Shown piece by piece: positions 8,977 to 17,800 of a stretch of 25,393 bases of DNA. The stretch is from contig VHZZ01009299.1 in the NCBI GenBank assembly GCA_009801015.1, positions 1,551 through 26,943 on the forward strand. Direction: 5' to 3'. Below the pieces are notes generated by a model, which worked only from the letters and a program-made list of their open reading frames with translations, searched no databases and had not been told where the DNA came from. The translations under genes were made by a program, and so were the position numbers. The DNA comes from Silene noctiflora. Taxonomy: Eukaryota > Streptophyta > Magnoliopsida > Caryophyllales > Caryophyllaceae. Position 1 is the first letter of the stretch. Each line of letters begins with the position of its first letter.

Positions 8977-11216
8977 TTAAACCCGAGCCTTGCTCTTGTT
9001 GTAGATGTAGGACTTTGCAAAATACATGAAAAGCATCAGCCCTAGAGCACTTACACCAGCGAGCAACCAATAGAAGTAGTCGAGATGCCCTTGATTCAAA
9101 TTATTGGAGAACCAACTTTGTTTACCATCTTTACGAGTCGCTCTGTCAATGATCGAAACAAGAGCGCCACTTAAAATACTCCCGGTGCCAAAAATACCCA
9201 TATATAGACCCAATCCAACACTCCGTAGCTCGTCTGGGACCTGATCGTAGAAAAATTCTTGCAAACCGACCATTGTAAATGCATCAGAAATCCCGAATAA
9301 GGCGCATTGTGGAAGCAACCACGCAACACTCATTGGGAGTCTTGCTTTTGGGGAATCGACCAACCCGTGTTCTGAAGCGGTCTTAAGCCTCTTCATCTCC
9401 ACAAGAGCGGCAACTACCATAGCAACAATGGAGATGAACATCCCTGCTCCTATTCTTTGTAGCATTGTTATTCCTGCAGGTTTTCCGGTTGAGGTTCGAG
9501 CTAAAGGCACAATGAGCCGATCATATATAGTAACGAATAAGACTATGCAAATAGGGATAAATCCTGTCAATGCGGCTGGTGGTATTTCGAATTTTGGTCC
9601 GATTGATCGGTCCAATGTCACACCTTGCTTGATGAAGAAAGTCTGTGGCTGCGAGAGAAGCATTGCAAACAGTAAAGTTGCTGCCCATATCGGAAATAGC
9701 CTTAGTACCGCCTTTGCTTCCTCTACCTCTTTCTGGCTGCAAGCTCTTCCTTCCTCGGGGTTTAAAGGTTCAATCAAAGCTTTGTCAAGGAACCTGATGA
9801 ATTCAAGACGTCTCATTATTTAGGTCCCATTGAGTCCCTGACTAGGCTTGTCTCGAGTAATCGAGTTAGATACGGTTAATACGGGTTCAGACCTAGTTTT
9901 GGTTAAAACACCCTGACTAGGCTTGTCTCGAGTATGTGTATACGAGTATTATTTAAAATCATATTTTATGTTTTTTTTTTTTAAACGGGTTAGGTCAAGT
10001 TTGCCTTTAATCCTTGCTCTAAACTTAAAGCGTTCAAGCCACGGGTTAAGATTTACGTGATCATGATACTTAACAGTAGGGTTAGATCCTTACTTGTACC
10101 TGTAAGTCCGCGACTTGTTGTTATAGGTCTGAGTCCTAAGAAGACCTTCATCTTGACCATGGAGCTCAGGATGTGGCAAACGCCAATTTCTTGCAGCCAC
10201 CATGATCACCCTTCCGATCCTTCTAAACGGACTATGGCCTTCACGCTTTGTACTGAAACGGTAAGTATACGTTCCAGCCATAAATACCAGAAGGGAAATG
10301 ACCAAGAGAATGCAAGGAATACCAAAGCCGAGGCCCCAGCTAAGATTGTCCTGAGTATAGCTCAGGACTGCTGTACCGGTTATACTGCCTATACATGACC
10401 CGCAATACCACCAGTTAAAGAAGGAACTTTTGGCTTTACGTTCCTCAGGATCTTCTCCGTCAAATTGATCTGCTCCAAAGGCTTGAACGCAAGGCTTGTG
10501 CCCACCCTGTCCGAGCGCCACCATATAGAGGGCGATGAAGAATATTGTTGACTGCAACTCAATTGAACGGCCAAGAGACGGCAACATTGCTGTAAGGGTT
10601 AGCAAGCCAAGCCCCTGTTTTAGGCAACCACAAGTTTTTGGAATGCAATCAGTATACCAGTATGTTTTAACATATGACTATACGAGCAGTCGACTGTGTT
10701 ATATTTGTCCGTATATAATAAGGGGCGATCTTATACAAGACTGGAACTAACCAAGATATAGATGATGGAAGAAACGACGACTGTGTAATATTTGCCGAGA
10801 AAGGAATCAGCCACAAGAGCCCCAAAGATAGGAAGCAGTAAGGAAATCCCAGTCCATGTGCTAACATTTGTTGCAGCTGTTGCCGTCGACTGTCCCAACT
10901 TCCCAGTCAAGAACTGTATTAGGTTTGCTGATATCCCAAAATATGCAAGTCTCTCAGCCATTTCCACTCCTATATATGCACCATATACGTAATAACGTCA
11001 TGAGTAAGTCTCTTGTAAGACCGTGTTCATTAAATTAACGCTGCAAGGCACTGGTCATTTTAAATGAATGTTTCACAGTTCGAGTTTTAATGAAGTTATA
11101 CAAAAGTTACCTATGATGAAAGCAGAGGATCTCCATTTGCCGTGCTTTGATCGGCGTGCAGGGCGGCGCTTGTAGTCAATGCAGCCGGAGACGGTGGGAT
11201 CGTTTCGTTGGTCCAT
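8977..11216 (-). CDS. NPF: NRT1/PTR-family (NPF) transporter, four exons, 559 aa
   Basis: Exons on the minus strand run 11216-11111, 10969-10752, 10614-10094 and 9811-8977, ending with TAA at 8977. The protein belongs to the proton-coupled major-facilitator NPF family, which carries nitrate, di/tripeptides, hormones or specialised metabolites across plasma or vacuolar membranes with about 12 membrane helices. The N-terminus MDQRNDPTVSGCIDYKRRPA leads into GVEMAERLAYFGISANLI. The proton-coupling ExxER motif is intact (Glu38, Glu41, Arg42). GGHKPCVQAFGADQFD lies at 145-160 and FFYDQVPDELRSVGLGLYMG starts at 468; both are family hallmarks. The DYKRRP start, RFLDKAL and VEEAKAVLRLFPIW resemble the NPF5 clade, but the substrate cannot be read from sequence. 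The exon 3 donor is ambiguous: GTAAGG after 10094, or six bases earlier in transcript order with a GTACAA donor. Both keep frame. The exon 4 acceptor (AATGAG) has a poor pyrimidine tract. Confidence 0.92.
9836..9934. repeat. 24-bp direct repeat, period 75, in NPF intron 3
   Basis: A 24-base unit beginning CCCTGACTAGGCTTGTCTCG occurs identically at 9836-9859 and 9911-9934. Both copies lie inside the intron between NPF exons 3 and 4 (9812-10093). The 51 bases between them show no further repeat. It looks like a local duplication rather than a transposon. Confidence 0.8.
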
Positions 11217-11234
11217 GAGAATGTGAAGAAACTC

Positions 11235-11309
11235 ACTTGAAGCAAAATCTTTTTTTTTTTTTTTTTTTTGGCAGCAGTAAAGATAATGTAAGCTACTTGA
11301 AGCAAAATC
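11235..11309 (-). mobile_element. Tiny poly(A) retroinsertion with 15-bp target duplication
   Basis: ACTTGAAGCAAAATC occurs perfectly at 11235-11249 and 11295-11309. Between them lie 20 T residues (11250-11269) and 25 further bases (11270-11294). Read on the minus strand this is duplication, 25-base body, A20, duplication: the layout left by LINE-type target-primed reverse transcription, severely 5' truncated. It sits 19 bases upstream of the NPF start codon, probably in the 5' leader or proximal promoter. The body is too short to identify its source. Confidence 0.55.
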
Positions 11310-13266
11310 AATCAGTCAAACTCGCTGTACCTGAAAAATACAATTTACAATTGACGTCGTAATCTGTAAGTATTTAGTCGAGTTGGCATTAGACTCGCCC
11401 TCAACATATATGTTTCGAGACCAAGCTTGAGCTCGACTTCAAAAATGCAAGGGTTTAAATATAATAGTAAAGAATTTTATCACTCGACGTCAGTAATCAC
11501 TCAGAATACATGGTTCCAATTCTGGTTAAATCGGATGGTATGAAAAAAAGACTCTTTGATCGTGTTCTCTGAAAGAGTTGTATAGAATAAATAAAGCACA
11601 TAATAATGGTTTCTGATTTTGGTAAATTTTATTTTCTTACCATGGGAGGTGGTAACATAATTATTTTTTATATATACATGGTAAAAAAATATTGCATAAA
11701 AAGTGTTTACTTGAAATATTGAACCCGTGACCTTAAATTAAGAAAAAATTTACACAACAATTAGAGTATTAGACCAACATGATTAATAGTGTGATCTTTA
11801 ACTCCAAAAAAAGTGAGTGGACGACTGGACGCACCAACTGCACCCCTTTGTAAACGCCCTTGAGGTTAGATTCTAGTGTCAAGGTCGATATTTCATCTAA
11901 ATTGACGGTGAAAATTTCCGAGTAAAAACTTGTTCAATAATTCTTGTATAAACGGTTATACACAAATATTCTAAAATTAATTCGATGAGAAAAAGGTCAT
12001 GAGCAATGATACAACGATCAACATGAATAAATTAATACAAACATTTTCATTTTGTAAACAACTTTATTAAATTATCACGTGACGAGTAGTTTAACAGAAA
12101 AATAAACAACCATTTGATTAGTAGAGTTATACAAAAAATATTTACCTCTTTCCTCTGTAGGACTTCTCTTTGGCTCACAAGAAATAAAATTTTAGATTCA
12201 ATTTTATAGAAAAGATGAACTCCATATAATTTAAAAGGCATTTTACTAAAAAGTGGTTGAATCAAGATTGATTATAAGAATTGTAAGAAACATATCTATT
12301 GAGATTATTAGGTTCAAAATTAGTACGAAATCATGGATTACTACAAAAAAATGTTTTTGCTAAAATAAGAATTAGTGGGATTTATTTTCCGAACGCACTA
12401 TTTCTTTCCAATTAAATTAGAAAAAAAATTATGTATATAATGAGAAGTATTTGAAGTACACGTCTTAAACGTGATCTTTTTTAGGCGGTTGGATGAATGT
12501 TCACTGTAATTTCAAATTCAAAAATTGTAGTGATTTAATGATGGTACAACCGGTGACAACGGAAAATAATTTATTTTGAAAACTTCCAATTTTATATCAT
12601 ATTTATTGATATGCTAATAAGTTTCATAATAGTGGCCTTAAAATTAAGTTTATTCATTTCCCTCAAAAAAAAAAGTTTATTCATGTGAGATTATTTCATA
12701 ATTAACAGTCAAAAGAATTCACAAATGGCATGAAAGTGTTCTTTCTAATAAAATTATTACATACTAATATAAAACTATCTTATCGTTGTAAAAATGATTA
12801 TTAACTAAAGAAGTTTTATATATCAGCTAAGGGTAATAAAGAATCGAGTTAAGTACAAGCATATGACCGCTCCACTCAAGTTCGAAAAGCTTGACAAGTT
12901 GTCATGTAGTTACGTATAAATGTAGCTCGAGCCTCAATACCACTCCGATCATCTTGTGTTTCATATGACATTGTTTGTTATTTGCAATTGGTGAGATACT
13001 TAATTGCAATTTTGGGTAGGATTACATAAAAAAGTGTGCGGGATATGTTAGGTCTTAACATCGGAGAAAGAGAGAAGTATAATCTATTTTATAAGTCACG
13101 AGACTACTCCACCCATTGCCACTTAATTTTGATTGGATTTGGACTTATAAAGTGAACACTCTCTCTTTCTTGAAGGACACGACCCAAGCCCATGTACAAT
13201 CTAACATGATATTAAAATCCAAGATTTAGTCCTGAGTTGTGATACGAAGACGGGTTATCCATGTTG
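11310..13266. other. Intergenic AT-rich DNA, no gene seen
   Basis: This is upstream of the NPF gene and presumably holds its promoter. It is AT-rich with no protein-like frame on either strand; the 72-codon frame on the minus strand at 12047-12265 has no recognisable features. I find no inverted-repeat ends, tRNA-like segment or tandem array that I can delimit. Confidence 0.45.
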
Positions 13267-13274
13267 CCTCTAAC

Positions 13275-13702
13275 TAGGGTTGTGCGTTGGGTTGGGCCAG
13301 TGCGGGCTGGGCTGGGCTGGAGGCGGGCCGGGCTGAGGTGGTGCAGCCCAGGCCCAACACTAAATGGAGGGCGGGGGGCCGGACTGAGCTAGCCCGGGCC
13401 CAGCACTAGGTGGGTTGTTGGGCCGGGTTGGGCCGGGTTTGACATTTTTTTTTCTTTTTAAGTAAAGAAAATAAAAAATAAGGGGAGAAAAGAAAAAAAG
13501 AAGAAAATAAAGGGCCGGGCCGGGCCAGCCCAGCACTAAAAAACCGGGCTGGAAAACGTGCTGGGCTGGAAAATTTGGGCCCAGGCTCGGCACTAAAAAA
13601 ACCACGGGTTGGGCTGAAAAAAAATGGGCCGCGGTTTTTGGGTCCGCTGAACCGTGCTGGACCGGGCTGGGCTGAGCTAGCCCGCACCGTTGCACAGCCC
13701 TA
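13275..13702. mobile_element. Non-autonomous hAT-like transposon with GGGC-rich arms
   Basis: The termini are TAGGGTTGTGCGTTG on the left and, reverse complemented, TAGGGCTGTGCAACG on the right. They are flanked by a perfect 8-bp duplication CCTCTAAC (13267-13274 and 13703-13710). An 8-bp duplication with TAGGG/CAGGG ends is the signature of the hAT superfamily. The arms carry many GGGCTGGG, GGGCCGGG and CCAGCACTA motifs. The core (about 13440-13510) is a purine/pyrimidine-skewed AT-rich stretch. There is no transposase: the open frames at 13360-13716 on the minus strand are translations of the GGCC repeats and encode only low-complexity Pro/Gly/Ala-rich sequence. Confidence 0.85.
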
Positions 13703-13710
13703 CCTCTAAC

Positions 13711-14014
13711 TAACATCTTAATTTTAGCCTAATAAATTTTGCTTATTGAAAGGTGACTCATTAAGTCAATAGTCAACGACTTACTAACAAGACAGTTCAC
13801 TAATCACTAATACATGTCATGTACTTTTGGGAATGTTGGCATTCACGTAAAGGCCCTTCCTTCAGCTTATTAAGTTTGGGTCACCTTTGCTTTATCTCTA
13901 CACCAACCCAAATCTTCCCGACTCGAAATCTTCCGTAACCCAAACTAAAATGACATAACCTAAGGTTCAATCAAATGACATTACCCGAAATCTTCCCGAC
14001 TCGAAATGGTCTAA
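13711..14014. other. Intergenic spacer between two DNA transposons
   Basis: About 300 bases with no gene. The phrase AAATCTTCCCGACTCGAAAT occurs at 13990 and in nearly the same form at 13911, with CCGTAACCCAAACTAAAATGACAT-type sequence between, so there is a small local duplication of about 80 bases. Nothing else is recognised. Confidence 0.4.
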
Positions 14015-14023
14015 TTCATTTTT

Positions 14024-14468
14024 CGGTTAATGCACGCAGTGCCCTTGAGGTTTGATATTTTGCCCGAAATACCCAATTTTTTGATCCAGAGAACTTTAAG
14101 AGGCCATAACTCGTGTTTACGATTTCCGAAAGTGATAATTTTTTTTTCAAATCGATCATCTTTCCAAGAACTACTATTTCAAAAAAAAAGAAATTATCGT
14201 ATTTGGATCCCGTGGCTATGAGTTATTGCGTGTCAAATTTTTTTTGACCGAACAAACTTTGACTGACCATATCTCTTGGTCACAAATTCCAAACTCAACA
14301 ATTTCTTTTTTCAAGTCGTAGTTCTCGGAAAGACGATCAATTTGAAAAAAAAAATATCACTTTCTGAACTCGTAAACACGAGTTATGGCCTCTTAAAGTT
14401 TTCCGGGTAAAAAAATTGGGTATTTCGTGCAAAAAAGCAAACCTCAAAGGCACCGCGTGCATTTTCCG
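14024..14468. mobile_element. Mutator-like MITE with long terminal inverted repeats
   Basis: The left end CGGTTAATGCACGCAGTGCC pairs with the right end, which reverse complemented reads CGGAAAATGCACGCGGTGCC. The similarity continues inward through TTTGAGGTTTG, CGAAATACCCAATTTTTT and AAGAGGCCATAACTCGTGTT, so the inverted repeats exceed 100 bases. A perfect 9-bp duplication TTCATTTTT flanks it (14015-14023 and 14469-14477), the size expected of Mutator-like elements. The 445-bp element has no transposase; the 63-codon frame at 14030-14221 lies wholly within it and is not a gene. Confidence 0.85.
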
Positions 14469-14477
14469 TTCATTTTT

Positions 14478-14811
14478 TTTTTATCAAGAGTATTCCCTAC
14501 TAATAGCTCCCAAATTTTCTCCCTCAGATACCGAAGAAAACTTAATTGGTAGACCCGTTCCAAATTTAAACGGTTTAATTCATAGCTAACCAATTTAACC
14601 AGTTAAAGCGTTAGCAATCTTGATAGAACCAAAAATTGATACCCATGACACATTCCAAAACCATGGCCATCAATGTCCCCCATCTTCCTCGTCCTCCCTA
14701 TACAACTAACTAAGCAGTAACAACAACGTACAAACTTAAATTTACCGTCGCATGACATATAAAATACTTACACATTATTAACCCAGTTTATCTCACATCT
14801 TTTTTTCATCA
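14478..14811. other. Promoter-proximal region of the TMN copy A gene
   Basis: A gene-free stretch between the Mutator-like MITE and the copy A TATA box. It is AT-rich with no repeat or open frame that I can support. It should contain upstream control elements of copy A, none of which I recognise. Confidence 0.4.
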
Positions 14812-14817
14812 TATATA
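14812..14817 (+). promoter_or_regulatory. TATA box candidate for TMN copy A
   Basis: TATATA here is 71 bases before the ATG at 14883, which would leave a 5' leader of about 40 bases. The leader ends AACAACA directly before the ATG, a favourable plant initiation context. CAGATCCAA in the leader (around 14834) also occurs in the copy B leader (around 20776), so part of the untranslated region was probably included in the gene duplication. Confidence 0.45.
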
Positions 14818-14882
14818 CACTGCCCACTTTCTCAGATCCAATAGTTTAGCTGTAACAAATTCACTATCTTCATACAACAACA

Positions 14883-17800
14883 ATGTCTGTCAGATCAATC
14901 TTTACATTCATAATCTTCATCTTCCTTCTTGTTTCTTCACCTTCTTTTGCTTCTGAGTCTGATCATAAGGTCATTGCTTTTTAATTACTGTTTTTTTGAT
15001 TAATTTTGTTATGTTTTTTTGCTCAGATCTTTTGATTTTGTTGGGTTTTTGTATTATGATCTGGGTTTTAGTTTTTGTTTTAGATCTTTGATGTTTTGGT
15101 TATGTTTAGATTGATGGGAATTGAGAATGTGGTCAAAGTTAGTATTTTTTTAGGCTGCGTACATCCGACTTCCCTTACCCCGCAATTTGCGAGAGCCATT
15201 GAAGCACTGGATTGTGTTATTGTTATTGTTTAACCCATTTTGTTGCAGAGGATTGGGAGATCAGTTCTTTTGGGATTCTGTTGTGTTAGCTGCTAAAAAG
15301 ATTGGATTTTGGGTCTTATATTGCAATTTTGCAAGCATTGTGTACGATTTCTTGTTATACTTATTCCGTCTCATTCATTTGTTTACCTTTGATTAGGATG
15401 CACCTCAGAACGAATAAAATGGTAAACAAATGATTGGGACAGACTAGGTGCGGGTTTTGGTGGATTTAATCAAGGAGTCGTGATATTGTGTGTAACTGCA
15501 AGACAGTCATTTGTTGTTCTCTACTGCATTGAGTGGCAAAACATTGCTCATCATAATGTCGGGCCGCTAGGCCGTAGATTTACTGTCGGCATTTAGATAG
15601 TTTCAAGCTTTATTAGTCATGGACTCATGGCTTTATTGATGATCATACGAGTACTTTATAACCACCTAAACTTAGGTCGAAAGACCGATCCATAATAAGT
15701 AGCTTTTAGATCAAATTTATATTTACCTTTGGGAGAAGCAGTGAGCTTTGAATTGAGTGATTTCAAGTATCCTATTATGATCGGGCTCACTCTTGTTAGA
15801 AAAGTACTCGTAGTAAATAGAAGATGGTAGCATGGATATGACTTTGATGGACAAAAGGCTGTTCCAAGCCAAGTATTTACTAAAACTTGTGTTAATTAAA
15901 TTAAGTGTCTTGAAATATTAAATATCCGCAATGTCGTTATCTGGCAGAAGTTATAGTAACTGCAATGCTGTGTTTTTCATTTTCATATGTCAAGTTCGCT
16001 TTTGTCTTCATATTTGTGATGTACTGCTGTGAAATCGTGCAAACAAATGAAATTCCTTGTTTTGCGGCGAAAATTGTTTGTTTGGTAATTGTGCTTTATT
16101 GAACGAATACGCAAACACTGGAACTAAACTGAAGTTCTCTTTCAAATTATAGTATGAAGCCAGTGAATATGTGACTCTTTGGGTGAACAAGGTCGGTCCT
16201 TACAACAATCCACAAGAAACTTACAACTACTACAGCCTTCCGTTTTGTCATCCATCTGGGAATCCCGGACACAGGTGGGGTGGACTGGGCGAGGTTCTTG
16301 GTGGCAATGAACTTATTGACAGCCAAATTGATATAAAGTTTGGAAGTACGTATGGCTGTTTTTTAACTTGTGGATACCCACTTTTTTTTTTAGTTTGTAA
16401 GATGTATTTGTGTGTGTGTATATTGAATATTGATAATTTACTATTTCTTTTGGCAGAAAATACTGAAAAGTCCACCATATGTGAACTTGAGCTTGATACA
16501 GCTAAAGCCAAACAGTTCAAAGATGCAATTGAAAATTCCTATTGGTTTGAGTTTTTTATCGGTATGTTTTTCATCCAAGATCTGCACTAATTCTCATAGT
16601 TTTCTTATTCTCATAGTTATTCCAATCTCACATGTATAATGTTCTCTTCCACATCATGCACCAACATGAGCTGTTTCTTTTTACTGACTTATTGCTTTTT
16701 GATCGTGAATGCGCCCAACAAATTTCAGACGACTTGCCGTTGTGGGGTAAGTCTCTTACCTTTTCTTTTCTTTTTGTGGCTGGCATGTAAAGTTGTCATC
16801 TTTTTTTCTTGGCATTCTCAATTTCTGTTTCCCTGCTCCCAGGTTTTGTGGGAGAATTGCATTTTGATAAAAATGGTGAGAATGCCAAGCACGTTCTTTA
16901 CACAAACAAGAACTTTATTATCAAATATAATGGAAATCAGGTAAATTCTGTGGGGTCTTGGTATTTGAAATTTCGAGCTTCATTGTTTCTTAATTCTTTT
17001 ACCCAACATAGCAAGTTATAACATACATAGCTTGTTATGTCCACAGATTATTCATGTTAATCTCACACAAGATGGTGCTAAGCCTGTGGAAGACGGTAGG
17101 GTGTATGATATGACTTACACTGTCAACTGGATTCCAACAGACATTACCTTTGCTAGGCGTTTCGATGTGTACCTGGATTATCCCTTCTTTGAGCACCAGG
17201 TCTGTACTGCTTCAATCGGATAATACCTATATAGTTGCTCCTGTCTTCCAAAGTTCCAAAGACCTATATAATCAGACCTTAATTTGTTTTACGGACTATG
17301 AAATGGTTGACATGGCTGAATTGTCGAAATTTTGTTGCAGATCCATTGGTTCTCAATCTTCAATTCATTCATGATGGTCATCTTTTTGACTGGGTTGGTG
17401 TCTATGATTTTAATGCGGACACTTAGGAATGACTATGCGAAGTATGCTAGGGAAGATGATGACTTGGAGACCTTGGTAAGGTTCTTTCCGACTGACTGTT
17501 TTATGTGGGCGTGCTCACGTGCTGCTTAATTACACTTTCTTGTACTGAACTTGGATACTCATTAATAGGAAAGGGACGTAAGTGAAGAATCTGGTTGGAA
17601 ACTTGTTCATGGAGATGTTTTTCGACCTCCTCGCAGTTTGGCCATGCTTACAGCTCTTGTCGGTAATGGAGCCCAGCTGGCAGCGCTGATTCTCCTCGTC
17701 ATCATTTTGGCTATTGTTGGAATGTTATACATAGGGTACGTATCTAAAACTTGATAAAACAACAGAATTTCGCTGCAGTTAGTTTTTACTTTTTACTTCC

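Noticed and set aside
13360-13716. Open frames of 93-118 codons on the minus strand
   Set aside because: They translate the GGGC repeats and AT-rich core of the hAT-like element and give only Pro/Gly/Ala/Arg-rich and Phe-rich low complexity. They are not genes.
14030-14221. 63-codon frame at the start of the Mutator-like element
   Set aside because: It lies wholly within the inverted-repeat element and has no protein-like character.
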